A DNA stretch of 60,000 nt from Symsagittifera roscoffensis (GCF_963678635.1 NC_087063.1:29650599-29710598); one strand, 5' to 3'. Shown: positions 1 to 10,720, counted from the stretch's first letter. Program-made: numbers and translations. The notes: generated by a model from the sequence alone, not told the origin.

Positions 1-560
1 TTAGCTTAACCTGGGTCTTTTTATTCAGGGTTGGAGAGAAAAGTATATCGATTCCGGAGAATGATTTTTTACTTTCTCTTGGCTAGTCTAAGTTAAGGTG
101 TTAACTTACTTAATCTTACTTAGGGGTAGTGATTGTGTTCAAGGGTTGGAGAATAGTAAATCGATCCACAAGGTTCAGGTATAATTAGAACACAAGTAGT
201 TCGTTGGATACTATTTTAAACTTACTTAGTCTAAGATCTCTCCTGGGTCTGGTAAGAGGAGGGTTCAAGTGAAGGATGAATAACCGAAGTTCTTCACTGT
301 TTAGCCTAGTTTGAATGGTTAGTGTTATTAAAAATTTCCATTAGTCCTGGGTCTTTTGAAAAGGTTGGATAGTGAATCGACGTTTGAGGTTGTTAGACAC
401 TTGCTAAGTGGGTGGGGGACAACAAAATTGTTCTTTTTGATCCAAGGATAGACCTTTATGATCAGATTTTAAAATTAATGAGATAGAAAATTTATTAAGA
501 TCCAAGGATAAGCCTTGATGATCTAGTTTAAAAAAATTAAACTAAGTTTAAAATGATGTA
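1..560. repeat. Degenerate tandem repeats at window start
   Basis: A phrase of the form CCTGGGTCTTTT followed by GGTTGGA and ATCGA recurs near 11, 148 (partial), 243 (partial) and 345, roughly every 100-120 bases. A second short motif, GATCCAAGGATA, occurs at 439 and again at 499, exactly 60 bases apart. No coding frame is evident. It looks like an eroded satellite or the edge of a longer repeat cut by the window start. Confidence 0.5.
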
Positions 561-1843
561 TACTTATTTGATAAAAAAATTTAGTTTTTAATGATGTTAG
601 TTAGCTTATGATTGCTGTTATGTTTAGTGATGAAGCTGGAACAACAGGATGATTTATAATTACTAACTATTAATTGTCATGCTACTAATTTTTATTTTTA
701 TTTTCAATAAATATTTTTCAAATATGTTTTATAAAATACTGCAGAAATTGAGGGAACGATCTGAGATCTTTTTATCAGTCATTATTGTACATTAGTAATT
801 TTGTTTAGCGCCTGAAATAATCATGAAGATTTACTTCAAAATTTTATGTTTGCAAATGAAAATCTAAATTCATTGCTAATAAGATTCTAAATATAAAAGT
901 TTGTGTTGGCTTTTGCCTTACAACCATAAAACTAAATGGTAAGTTTCTATCTAGTCGTATGTCGTCTCTTGTCCGAGGTCTTCTTCCAATACCGGGTAGT
1001 TCTAGTATTGTGCGGAACTTTGGCTCTGATCTATTGAGTCGTAGAGACATTTCAATTAAGTTATTATCGTGCAACATTTTGAAAATGTTTTGTCTATTTT
1101 CTAATCTATATTTGGTTAATTCTAAGCAATTAAGGTCTTATTCGAGACATGGTCGCACCACATGAGTTAGGTCCTTGAGGTTAACTCATAGAGTAATTTC
1201 GGATAGGGTACACCGTCTGCTCGTCACGCTATCTCATTTTCGGCCGGATAGATTCGTGCAACTTCTTAGTCTAATACCGATCCTAATCTTACTCTTATAT
1301 CTACTAGTCTCAGGGTGTTTAATTAGTCTCTGCTAGGCTCAATAGATCTAGAGTATACTGGCTTATTGCAACTGTTGAAGTTCTCTTGGAGAGGTAACTA
1401 ATTTCTAAGTTAAATTCAAATCTCTCTGGTGCTGAAATTACAAGTAATCTCAGCACTTACAAATATGTGGGTTGTTAGTTAGATGAATTATGATTGGTTA
1501 ATAATAAATATTTTACAGTGGTAAAGTATCTAATTTATCCAATAATAAATTGTAGTTTAGATCAGGTTCCACTATGGTAGTGATAAACGGCAGAAAGCAT
1601 AAGGAAAACAAGTCCAGAGCTGTTCGAAGATGAGTGCAATTATGTAGAAAACTGTACTTTTGTCAAATGTCTCAAAAAATTGCACTACAAATAAAGATTT
1701 TTAATAATTTGAGCATAATTAGCTAGTTTTGAAAGAAAATTTGTGTCAGAGTGTTGATGAGTTTTCTGTGTAAAATAGTGAACAGAAAGAAAACATAAGT
1801 TGATGTCGAGAGCAGTGAACATATTGATCGAATTAGTGTCAAA
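561..1843. other. No clear gene; 3' flank of the RING gene
   Basis: No convincing gene is seen. A 77-codon minus-strand ORF (1077-844) has an arginine- and leucine-rich translation but no recognisable motif, no splice support and no upstream continuation. ATTAAA on the minus strand at 1705-1700, about 140 bases past the stop codon at 1844, is a plausible variant polyadenylation signal for the gene ending there. Confidence 0.4.
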
Positions 1844-3381
1844 CTACTGAGGTGGTTGATACTCTAAGCTGAACAGGCACGGTTTACAATAGCCAGTTTC
1901 CGCGCAATCTCCAAAAATTGTAGTTTCATCAATTTTACAAAATACACCTGCGTTCATAGAGGGTGCAATATCGGTCATTGAGTGAAGTGTAATTTCCTCT
2001 GGTTGTTCTGGCTGGGACACGTCTTTCTTAATATCGAGTTCATACACACGGAATGTATTAGTGTTTAATATTAGGATTATGTCTCCGTTTGAAGCAATTA
2101 CTACTTCTTGTTCTTTTCCTTCTTGATTATTGTGATAATCTGTCACCCAAAGGTGTCCGGTTAACAACTGGGACTGTGAATGGACTCCGGCTGATGGCAT
2201 CCAGACTAGAGCATAAACTTGCTTTACTTCAGACAAGACTATATAGATCACAGACAGTGGCCTTAATGTTAATGCTGTTGAAGTTGTTGCTATGGTTGTA
2301 TCAGTTCTGGTCTTTTTTGATGTATCTGATGGTGGTGGTGGTGGAAGCGAGATCACTGCCACTCTATTGGTATTGTTACCACAAGAGAGCAACAATGTGG
2401 TCTCGTTCGCTAAAACACAGCTGCTTATATTCCATCCTCCGTCCAATGCAATATTAAGTGACACAGTGTGCTGTCTTTGCTGATTTTTAAACACAGTCAC
2501 ACTTGTCCATTTCCAGTCTGACTCTCTTGCATCAAGTACAGCTACAACCACACTATGACCTGAAGCACCTACCATCCAGCTAATGTTTATTCCGTTATCA
2601 ATTCCATCTGTGTCTAGTTGTTCTTTCTTCTCAAGTGTATTCTGGTCCAATATCTCCACTCTTTCTACTCCATCACTCTTCCTCTCCATACACCCGTACA
2701 ACTCGTTGTTACCGTCCATTGCCATCATCCACAGTTTATCTTCGTCTCCCCTCAGTACAGTCCAGTCCATCGTTCTTTTTATTTCAACAACTCCACTTGT
2801 TTCATCTAATCCACACACTCGGATTACATTTTCTTCATCAACGTCTTTAATACAGAGCACTTCTTTCGTCTCTGTGTTATACACCGCCTGACAGAACACA
2901 ACCTCATCATCTCCCACTGCCTTCCTTTCCACTCCCACTAGAGTCCTCCTCTTTCTCGCAACAACTTCTCTCATCCCACTAAAAGAGGAACCATCTTCCC
3001 CACCACTATCGCCTCCAACCGCTCCACTTGATACAGCAAGTCCCTCCAAACCACCGATTAATTCATCCTGTCCCGTTTCTCTAGAACTGTGAGCGCCATC
3101 TCCAAGTGTAGAGGAGATGCTACCCGCAGAGATGCTCCCAACCCCTCCTCCGACACAGTCACCAAAAATGACACCCCTCGCTCCCCTGCCACTATCGCCT
3201 CCAACCGCTTCACTTGATACAGCAAGTCCCTCCAATCTACCGATTAATTCATCCTGTTCCGTTTCTCTAGAACTGTGAGCGCCATCTCCAATTGCAGAGG
3301 AGCAGAAAATTGAGGAGGTTGACGATGTAGTGATTGAAGATGAAAGGTCAGTGACATCAGTTGACGCGACTGAACAGCACT
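1844..3381 (-). CDS. Terminal exon (exon 3) of RING gene: linker plus beta-rich C-terminal domain
   Basis: The frame is open for about 512 codons to a TAA/TAG-type stop at 1844 and is clearly richer in G+C than its surroundings. The open frame runs on to an ATG at 3445, but a textbook 3' splice site (pyrimidine run ending TTTTCTAG) places the exon start at 3381, and no Met follows until MREVVARK about 136 residues in, so an upstream exon is expected. Order of parts: a Ser/Thr/Gly-rich linker holding two copies of GDGAHSSRETxQDELIG 62 residues apart; a basic patch (ARKRR); then about 370 residues of alternating hydrophobic and polar strands with spaced W and D/N residues and a poly-proline run (SLPPPPPSD). 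This looks like a beta-propeller, but no blade motif is diagnostic. With exons 1 and 2 it gives a 614-residue protein. RING plus propeller is reminiscent of TRIM-NHL proteins (inference); no B-box is visible. Confidence 0.8.
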
Positions 3382-3394
3382 CTAGAAAATGAAA

Positions 3395-3495
3395 ATGTAA
3401 TTTGTCACATGTGAAATGATAAATATGTAAAATCACATAAAACAAAAGATGGAATCACATATGTCAAATTACATATTTGAAAAATCACATTTCTA
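3395..3495. repeat. Cluster of palindromic ATGTRAAWTYACAT motifs (first)
   Basis: Near-palindromic 14-mers occur close together: ATGTAAAATCACAT at 3425, ATGTCAAATTACAT at 3461, a 16-base relative at 3395-3410, and the partial AAAATCACAT at 3481. It lies just upstream of the exon 3 acceptor. It may be a binding-site array or an eroded palindromic microsatellite. Confidence 0.6.
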
Positions 3496-3557
3496 AATGA
3501 GCTGTTTTTTAGACATGTTGAATGTACAATATTAGTACGATCAGTCTTACAATTTTT

Positions 3558-3830
3558 CTAATGTAAAGTCTCATGTTTGATGCTTTTTTGAATATCTGCA
3601 GTTGATGCACAAATGATTAAACAGGTACCAGCAAACAAACTGAACGAACAAAATCTAACTTTTTTAAAAATAAGTTGGGTCACATATTCTTTTCGAGGGA
3701 GGGAATGTGCAATTTGTAATTTGTGACTCAAAGCTGATTTAGCGGGCAGACTGAAACAACCATCTAATACAAAGCTTACAATTTTTTCTAGAATTGATTC
3801 GGTGATCCTGACTTTCGATGATCTTGACAT
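3558..3830 (-). CDS. Hypothetical 90-residue ORF inside intron 2
   Basis: An ATG at 3830 opens 90 codons with a plausible composition: a basic amphipathic start (MSRSSKVRITESILEKI) and a central hydrophobic stretch with several Cys. I recognise no family. It could be an alternative exon of the RING gene on the same strand. A GTAAGC donor lies after codon 17, but its phase does not fit exon 3; a weak GTACCT donor further on would fit. It sits between two clusters of the same palindromic motif, so it may have arrived with them. Weak call. Confidence 0.3.
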   Translation of the reverse strand: MSRSSKVRITESILEKIVSFVLDGCFSLPAKSALSHKLQIAHSLPRKEYVTQLIFKKVRFCSFSLFAGTCLIICASTADIQKSIKHETLH

Positions 3831-3944
3831 CTTAACTCGTTAACTGCACGTTAAATTTTCATATACATTGGTTTTTTTTGCCATTTGCATCGTTTTAGTT
3901 TGCGGTAGCAAAGTTAACCGACATTCTTTTTCCTAGTTATTTTT

Positions 3945-4052
3945 TTCAGCATGTGAAATTACATAAAAAGTATGTAAATTCACCTGTTCGTTATCTGGGA
4001 AAAATAGCGTGCCACATGTCATTCACATGTCCAAACATGTAAAGTCACATGT
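3945..4052. repeat. Cluster of palindromic ATGTRAAWTYACAT motifs (second)
   Basis: The same motif as at 3395-3495: ATGTGAAATTACAT at 3951, ATGTAAATTCAC at 3972, CATTCACATG around 4020 and ATGTAAAGTCACAT at 4037. The two clusters bracket the 90-codon ORF. Confidence 0.6.
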
Positions 4053-4374
4053 TTTCTACTATAAATCCCAAAATTAATTCAACTCGGCATTTTAATTTTA
4101 ATATAAAAATGAAAAATTGTCACTAAGTAGCGGTATCTACAAGAAGTATAGGCAGAAAACATTACTAACCTGCCATTTTAAATGCAAGGTTTTACGGGGA
4201 CAAAGATAAGTACGTTTGTTAACCAGAAAATTCTTCCAAATCCAAAACATTTTGGTGTTTGTGGGCTCCCCAAAATCTGTGCTTAGTGCAAGAGGACGGA
4301 AGATAATCTTTTAGTTCAAAAAGAACATAAGAAACTGTTAAGTTCTTAAGTAAGGGCACGGGAGCGGTTCTCAC

Positions 4375-4528
4375 CTTCTCGGAATGGTTGCACATTCAGT
4401 GTTGAAGTTACCACTGAAAACATTTCCATTTCGGCCACTGGTCTCACAGGCAAATCTCCTACCCTGATTCGATCTTTGAACGTGGCCTTCTGTCTGGGAC
4501 AGTCCAGCACTGGACATTTCTGCAATTC
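4375..4528 (-). CDS. Exon 2 of RING gene: last RING cysteine pair
   Basis: A 154-nt exon that falls below usual ORF-length cutoffs. On the minus strand it lies between acceptor TTGTATTGACAG (exon starts 4528) and donor GAAG|GTGAGA (exon ends 4375), and it is a local G+C peak. It begins in phase 0 with ELQKCPVLDCPRQKATFKDR and ends one base into a codon. The KCPVLDCP segment supplies two cysteines followed by prolines, as expected for metal ligands 7 and 8 of a RING finger whose first six ligands are in exon 1. The spacing of four between these cysteines is wider than the usual two, which is a caveat. The remaining residues have no motif I recognise. Confidence 0.72.
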
Positions 4529-4913
4529 CTGTCAATACAATTTCAAGTTTCTCAGAATAAGTTCTCGTAAGACTTACGTTAAAAATTTAGTAGTTTGAAG
4601 ACTTTCCTGAAAAAATGCTGGCCATATTTCACATAAAAAATCGTCCATATATATAATTTTTAAGTTTAGTAGTAAGCAAGCAAGATTGGCTTTTTGACCC
4701 ACTTCAGGAATCCTTAACAAACGTCCAAGTGCTGAAAACGGTAAAACGTGTTAAAATAAATATTACTTCTCTAAATTATGCTTAATTTTCAAACTCTCGA
4801 GGTTCTTGACATCACAGTGGCGATATAATCAAGGCAAGTATAAAACACTCAATTCAAAAGAAACTCAAACGAGGGAAATATATAATAGTTTGGTAGAAAA
4901 TGAAATATTTAAT

Positions 4914-5375
4914 AAGACTGCTCGTATCAGGGCGAAGCCCGGAATATTCCAACTGCCTTTTGAGGCCAATTGAGAAGTGTTTCGTTTCATAAGAATTGAT
5001 TAATTTTTCCAAAAAAATGAAAAAAGTTTTGAAAAAATTTCGAGATTCTTTTTTGAAAATCATCCTCCACGCGCTATAAAAAGTACAGAATGATAGGTTT
5101 TGCTCTAATTAACAAAGGAACTATAGCAAAAATCCTGCTTCAACCAATTTTGAACAATTTTGAAGACCGATTCAATCTCCGCTTAAGCTTTAATATGCAA
5201 AACTTATCGCGCTGAATGTCCCAAATTGGCCAAAAAGGTAATCTTTAATCTTTTAGCCTTTACAAACATTTACGAAAACGTTTTTCGGTTTCAGCTCGGG
5301 ACAACAATAACTTTTGATGATTTAAAAAAAATCTGTTATAACTGGTTAGTTTAAAAGTTTAAACTTGTCTGGAGA
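4914..5375 (+). repeat. Hairpin-bearing dispersed repeat (family D), copy 1
   Basis: Starts near a small palindrome, TCAGGGCGAAGCCCGGA (4927), followed by AATATTCC and a T-rich tract, then the conserved blocks CAACCAATTT and CTCCGCTTA and the phrase GGGACAACAATA. It aligns block by block with 6457-6905 and, in reverse, with 56620-56895. Related short blocks occur in module C of the array. Non-coding; probably a non-autonomous element. Confidence 0.6.
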
Positions 5376-5460
5376 AAAACAAGACTGCTCGTATATCAGG
5401 GCAAAGCCTGAGTTTTCCCATTGCCACTTAATCCATATTGAATACTTTTTTGTGGAAAAA
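5376..5460 (+). repeat. Family D repeat, head fragment
   Basis: The start of another family D copy, with the palindromic core TCAGGGCAAAGCCTGA at 5396-5411, truncated soon after by different sequence. Confidence 0.5.
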
Positions 5461-5516
5461 AACTAAAAATCTATAAGTTGGACAATATCAAAGGTAAGAG
5501 TAATATTTTGAGTCGA

Positions 5517-6112
5517 GCGAAACTAATACGACCGATTAACTAGCTTCAATTCAATTTGAAATGATTTTGTTGTGCGGGATAATTTGCCACGCATAAGTAG
5601 TTCGCGTTATGCTGTCAAAAATATGAATACATCTTCGATGGTCGATATCTTCAATCGAGTATAATTTTTGTTATTTCAATGGTCAAAAATGACTGATTAA
5701 AAAACCACACTGAGCATAAATAATCCGTTTCCTTCGAAATTCGGAACAAAAAACCACCACAAGCACAAATATTCCGTCATTTTCGTCGAAAGTTGGAACA
5801 AAATGAACAAAACAGAGTATTTTTACGTGTATTTAAGCGTGTTGGCGCGCGCATGTTTAGCATGTAGCAAATATTTATTGTTCCGCCTTTCGAAGAAAGT
5901 GAGGAATAAATATGCTTGTTTTCTTTATTCGGACCACTTTAAAAACGCTGTTCACTCGGGGATCAATCTTTTGCTCTACATGCGGCTAGCCGAGTATGCT
6001 TACTACTGTACCAGCCTACCATGCTTACGATTAAACTACATCTGTAATCATCCCGCACTACAAAATCGTTTCAAATTGAATTGAGGCGCCTGATTGGTTC
6101 TATTAATACCAT
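5517..6112. mobile_element. Small foldback (palindromic) element
   Basis: About 65 bases at 5520-5585 (containing CAATTCAATTTGAAATGATT and TGTGCGGGAT) recur inverted at 6040-6112. An inner inverted pair carries the phrase GCACAAATATTCCGTCATTT (near 5760) against its reverse complement near 5875-5940. The whole unit could fold into a long hairpin, as foldback or MITE-type elements do. A 93-codon ORF at 5803-6084 lies wholly inside the palindrome and is not treated as a gene. Confidence 0.55.
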
Positions 6113-6456
6113 ACGCGACAAGGCTTGTAAACTAAATGGTTTATCAAAAAATTATTGCAATAAATGACTTTCGGGCAAAACATATTGAAATCATTATTGC
6201 ATTGCAGGTATAAGTTTTCTAATTATTGCAAACGTAAAATAGGAGCTTTAAAGAGTCAGAGCTGTCTTTTCTTGGAGATATTGCAAAGAAATAGTACTTG
6301 CGTCATATATGCACAGCGTTTGCTTACTAATTCAACAATTGACAAGTACAATAGTGAGCGCCGCATATGTTTTTAGTAACTCAATTGTAACATATGATTT
6401 CCTCACATAGTTCAACATAAAATTTTTGAAACTGAGAACATCACTATAAAGTAACA

Positions 6457-6975
6457 AAAATGCTCGTATCAGGGCGAAACCCTGAATTTTCCGACTGCCT
6501 TTTAAGGTCTATGGAGCATTAATAGCATGAAAAAATAAAATTATAAATATAAAAAAATGAAAAAAAAGTATGACGTTTTTTTTTGAAAATCATCCCCCCA
6601 CACGCCATATACAGTACAAAGTGATAAATTTTGCTCCTATTAACACATCAGTTATGGCAATTGAGCTTCCTTCAACCAATTTGGAACAATTTCTGATACG
6701 GATCAAATCTCCGCTTACGTGTTAATAGCGCGGAACATATCGCGCGTTATTTGTCCCAAATTGGCTAAAATGGCAACCTTTAAACCCCTATAATTTTGCG
6801 ATAAATGATCACAGGTAAAATATCTTTTCAATTTTAAGCTCAGGACAACAATACTTTTTGAATGATATAAAAAAATTACTAGTTGAAAAGTCGAAATTTG
6901 TCTGAAGAAAAAAAATCCACCCCGAGCACAAATATTCCGTTACTTTTGTATCGAAAGTCGGAACAAAGACATACA
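6457..6975 (+). repeat. Family D repeat, copy 2 (longest)
   Basis: Core palindrome TCAGGGCGAAACCCTGA at 6469-6485, then the blocks shared with 4914-5375, and an end carrying GAGCACAAATATTCCGTTAC (6914-6933). The end block is shared in reverse with module C at 27090-27240 and 32210-32370, and with the foldback element at 5517-6112. Confidence 0.6.
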
Positions 6976-7041
6976 AAGCTGGACATATTCCATCAACTTC
7001 CAATATGTTGGAAAGGCCTTTTATGCAATACGCGGTTTATT

Positions 7042-7143
7042 ATGAACCCTAAATTATGCATTATTGCTTCGTTTTGTATTATTGCTTTGTTTATTGGACT
7101 GTATTTAATTCAAACAATATTATTGCCGGTTTTGTTTGGCTAA
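7042..7143 (+). CDS. Possible 33-residue hydrophobic peptide
   Basis: ATG at 7042 and TAA at 7141 enclose a peptide starting MNPKLC and continuing with about 25 almost uninterrupted hydrophobic residues, long enough for one membrane span. There is no homologue I recognise and no promoter evidence. Chance ORFs of this kind are common in T-rich DNA, so this is only a possibility. Confidence 0.15.
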   Translation: MNPKLCIIASFCIIALFIGLYLIQTILLPVLFG

Positions 7144-7636
7144 GGTGGCATATTTTTGGCTCGCACTCTTCCGTAAATTTAATATAGAGTAGAAAAAAGG
7201 AAAAACTTAACATATAGGACAAATTGATGAAAAGATGGTTGTTTTGTAGTTGAACCGATGATTGCAATTCAAAAATTTAACATCATGCATTGCGTTCACT
7301 CTTCAACGGAATTGTTTGAGCTATAGTCTCAAAAGCTACCTCAAAAGTGAGGAGATTTCAGTGAGTAAATCAGCTCCCATACGATAAGACAAATCGCAAC
7401 ATTTTTAAGCGGAAACAAGAACCCCGAAGAATGCGCACTAAAAATGCATTCAGCAGAACAAAGGGCATCAAACACATCAAATCAGCAGATCAAGCAAGAA
7501 AATAAGTGAAGACACCAAAAATCAATTGAAAAGTTTTCGAAAAAAACTGGGAAATATTTGGATGAGACATAGGACGCGGATTGCCAAGTAGATCTCCAGT
7601 AACCCAAAACAAAACAACACTTACAAACCAGCACCA
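7144..7636. other. Unassigned spacer
   Basis: AT-rich sequence between the family D repeat and the MULE left end. No ORF, repeat copy or splice-like signal that I can support. Confidence 0.4.
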
Positions 7637-7760
7637 ATGTTTAAATGGGTGTCCCACTCTTTAACCCCACGATATTTCACCCCTATGTTTACACCCCCTA
7701 TATTATAACCACGTAACAAGATAACCCCACAACAACTAAAAACCCTTTTAATGACGATAA
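7637..7760 (+). repeat. MULE left terminal inverted repeat
   Basis: Begins around GTTTAAATGGG and contains repeated AACCCCAC/ACCCC blocks: TTTAACCCCAC, CACCCCTATG, ACACCCCCTATA, TATAACCACG, ATAACCCCAC. These line up in order with the reverse complement of 10030-10151, with substitutions and small gaps. Confidence 0.6.
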
Positions 7761-8089
7761 TTAGTTTCAAATGAAGTCCTTTTTATAAGTAAAGGAGCAG
7801 TAGAATTAAGTGTACTAATTGTGTCCTGAAAAGCTAGTCTTAATTCACTTGATGCCTCTAGCATCTCAAAAACAATTGCATTTCGATTAAATAGAGAAAC
7901 AATTCCTCACTCAAGCGTTTAAAACAGAGATAACCTACATGGTGCTAACTGAAGGCAACAAAAGACGTTTATGAGTTTTATAAAAAATCAAACTGCCTAT
8001 TTTTTTGACCATTGTTGTAGCACTCTATCAGATCAGATATAATGTTTGAAGCGTCATTCTATTTTACTTTATCTTCGAAAGACAAACAA

Positions 8090-9303
8090 ATGCTAGTGGT
8101 ATCAGGCCACGAGTATTACTTTAAACGCAAAAACAAGACAACTACAAATTGGAACTGCTCGTAATATCAAACACATAAATGCTGCGCAACAGCAATTACG
8201 GATGGAGAAAACTTTTTTGAAACGAGGGATGAACATAAACATGACATTTCAGCAAGCAAACCTGATGCTCGACTAGTTTTGAAAAACATCAAGGATCTGA
8301 GCGATAGTAATACCCCAACTGTCGCAGTCGCAACCGCCATTCAGCCCATTACAGACGACATTGCCACTCAATTAACCCTACCAACCAGAGAAAACCAAGT
8401 TCGCACCGCACAACGAGCAAGCAAGCTACGAGAAGAAGTCTTACCAGTCTCACCAGCAACCAGAAGGTTCGAAATACCCGAACCTTTCAAAAATTTTATA
8501 AGATTTGACAGTGGGCAAAATGATCATGAGAGGATTTTTTATTCAGCGACCCTGAAATGCTTCGTGTGCTTGAAGAATCCAACTTTTGATTGGACGATGG
8601 AACTTTCAAAGTCATTGCATATATGCGTTCCTGCCGAATAAAACAGTAAAAACTTACCACCGCTATTTAGAAGCTCTTTAAATACTAGCCCTGATAGTAG
8701 ACCTGAAAATATTTTGCTGGATTTTGAGCAGGCCATTATTCAAGCGTTTCAGAAAAGTTTTCCCGAGTCCAAGCTGTCGGGATGTTTCTTCCATCTTTCC
8801 CAAAATTTAATGAGAATAAAATCGCGGAACTCGGATTGAAAAAGGATTACGAAACAAACCACGAGTTCGCTTTAGCACTCAAAATGTTACCCACACTTGC
8901 TTTTGAAAAAGAAAAAGAAATACGAAATTCATACGATAAAATAGTGGAGGAAATTCAAATAGTTTGCGATCGCACTATAAAAGAGTCGGAAAAAATAGCA
9001 AAAATTGACTAGCTCTGCCTTTATTTTGGATCGAACTACATAAAAAGTCTCGTCCCGAATCGAGAAGTCCTATTCCCCCCTTCATTATTTAATCAAAGGG
9101 ATGCGGCATCATTGGGTTTGGCCAAAACAACAAATGCTGTAGAGGGCTGGCATTATGGCATACAGTCATACTTCAGTGGATCACATTCCAGTATAAAGAA
9201 AGTAATTGCCATTTCGCAAAAAGACACTTCCGTCCAAAAACTTAATTTCTATAACGTCTCGAGTGGGCACCAGTTTACAAAAAAAATACCGGGTGCTCAA
9301 TGA
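8090..9303 (+). pseudogene. MULE transposase relic (FLYWCH + MULE domains)
   Basis: The family cuts and moves its own element by DDE chemistry. From 8090 (MLVVSGHEYYFKRKNKT) a FLYWCH-type finger is visible: aromatic strand, W-x-C, then KCCATA and a HKH pair; a TAA at 8165 interrupts it. The catalytic domain follows in pieces: NPTF (8575), FLPNKTVKTYHRYLEAL (8628-8678, different frame), then NILLDFEQAIIQAF with FP and GCFFHLSQN (8708-8809, another frame), and finally LFPPSLFN and TNAVEGWHYGIQSY (9070-9170). The DFE, GCxFHxxQ and NxVEGWH signatures are typical of MULE transposases. At least three frameshifts (about 8580-8625, 8680-8705, 8813-8820) and two stops (8165, 9010) make it non-functional. 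Confidence 0.85.
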
Positions 9304-10029
9304 ATAAGTGCAGAAAATTATGCATGTTTACGAAGAAAAAACGGATTTGCATTTCTTTCGCGCTATGGCGAACTTGAGTTAAATATTTGCTCTTTTGTTC
9401 TTTGTATATAATTTCAATTTAAATTTTTGTTTGTCAACTTTTTTGAGAAAAGACATCTCCTTGCAGCCTCCCGGAGAAGTAAAAAAAACGCATTGACTTG
9501 ACTCGCATTTGAAAAATGATGTCTCTAGCAATCTAATCCCGGAACAATCGCTCCTTTGGATGGGATGCTAGGTTGCGACTATGGGCTGGCAAACCCTTTA
9601 GACATTGCGTTGCATGCCGACAATTTAAAAAAAATTGACAAAGCTTAGATGGTTCGGAAAAATAGTTCAGTTTCAATTAAAATGATCGATATTTTGATTT
9701 AAAGTGATCCGTTTAGATCAAATTTTGGGTCACAGCTAGTTCTCATTCCATATTTCAGTTAAATTCAGCCAATTATTCTTTGATTGGTAGGAATTGCTCT
9801 AGGGTCAAGTTCAGTTTTCGAAAAATTTAATCAGTATGCTAACTAGTTTGAATCATGACGATCGCTTTCGTTTTCAAGTTCATATCAATTTCTAAACTAT
9901 CGGCAAAGTCATTTCTGTTCAAATCTAACACGTATTTAGCAGCGTGCATGTTAATTCATTTTGGTTCGCAAAATTTTTCGCAATTAAAGCTTTGATGTTT
10001 ACCGACGATATGGTTCCGAATCCCTTTCA

Positions 10030-10151
10030 TGTAAGTTGGTATTGAGAAGGGGTTAAATTGTAGTGGGGTTGTCTAATATCGGGGTTATATGAGAGGGGGT
10101 TAAAAAGGGGTCAAAAACACGGGGTGATAAGCTTGAGAACCGTTTAAATAG
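10030..10151 (-). repeat. MULE right terminal inverted repeat
   Basis: G-rich mirror of the left end: GAAGGGGTTAAATT, TAGTGGGGTTGTC, CGGGGTTATATGA, GAGGGGGTTAAAAAGGGGTC, ACGGGGTGATAA and finally CCGTTTAAATA. Read in reverse complement, the blocks are in the same order as at 7637-7760. Confidence 0.6.
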
Positions 10152-10349
10152 CCAGGATATAAAATACTTCAAATAGGGAAACTACTTTACACAGGGACAG
10201 TTTCAGGTATGTGCAAGGAAGGATACACATTGCTTGAAAAACGCCAAAACAGAAGACTTTCAAAAAGGGTTGCTCCAGCAGCGTGAAAAATTTCGAAGAC
10301 GCATTTTATACACACATCAAATAGCGTGTTCGTAGTCCCGTTGTGGGGT

Positions 10350-10720
10350 CATCTGTAGGTGGGAGGAGTGTACGCAGGGGCGGATGCGGTTTTATATGGG
10401 GGGAGGGGATGGGACTGGCATGCAGGGGCGGATTTAGGGGTAGGGGGTGGGGGGCTGGTTGTTTGCCCTCCTCCACCCCCCTCAGGGATTCGACCCCCTG
10501 CCGAACCCAAAGGCCCCCCCCTTTGGTAATATTTAAGAAATCAATTTATGTTCGAGCAACTCTAAAATTTTTCCAAAGGCGCCTTTGGCGCCAATGTATA
10601 CTATTTTTGAGGGGGTGGGCGCCAAAAAAACGCAATTTTTCGGTCGACATTTTAAAATCCACACCGCCCTCCAGAAAATCTTAGATCCTCCCCTGCTGGG
10701 GTGCATAGGATTTATGCTTT
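10350..10720. mobile_element. GC-rich short repeat (GGGGCGGATTTAGGGG type)
   Basis: Strong base-composition contrast with its surroundings: tandem AGGGGCGGAT starts (10376 and 10425), long G and C runs, a palindrome around GGCGCCTTTGGCGCC (10579-10593), and the end phrase CTTAGATCCTCCCCTGCTGG. GGGGCGGAT-headed short elements are widespread in invertebrate genomes (recalled, not searched). The minus strand also contains GGGTCGAATCCC (10492-10503), which resembles a tRNA T-loop/B box, but no A box is found. Confidence 0.5.

Larger units (their letters stand above)
3382..4374 (-). other. Intron 2 of the RING gene (993 nt)
   Basis: It is bounded on the minus strand by donor GAAG|GTGAGA at 4375/4374 and acceptor TTTTCTAG at 3383/3382. 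Exon 2 ends with one base of a codon (G) and exon 3 starts with AG, making GAG, so the frame is preserved. The intron contains two clusters of a palindromic ATGT-ACAT motif and a separate 90-codon ORF, described below. Confidence 0.7.
7637..10151 (+). mobile_element. Decayed MULE DNA transposon with FLYWCH zinc finger
   Basis: A 2.5-kb element defined by two C-rich/G-rich ends in inverted orientation (7637-7760 and 10030-10151) around a broken MULE-type transposase reading frame. No matching 8-10 bp target duplication could be confirmed: flanks AGCACCAAT and AGCCAGGAT agree at only 5 of 9 positions. The element is inactive. Confidence 0.7.

Noticed and set aside
844-1165. Overlapping ORFs on both strands (77 and 68 codons)
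   Set aside because: Neither extends to a splice site or shows a motif; both strands being open points to chance.
2089-2891. Several plus-strand ORFs of 63-122 codons
   Set aside because: They are antisense shadows of the long minus-strand exon 3 of the RING gene.
5803-6084. 93-codon plus-strand ORF
   Set aside because: It lies entirely inside a foldback element whose two halves are reverse complements; the frame is a by-product.
7628-10160. Target-site duplication of the MULE
   Set aside because: Candidate flanking 9-mers match at only 5 of 9 positions, no better than chance.
10492-10503. tRNA-like B box (GGGTCGAATCCC on the minus strand) suggesting a SINE
   Set aside because: No A box, no cloverleaf and no poly-A or simple-repeat tail were found; G/C runs make such a match likely by chance.
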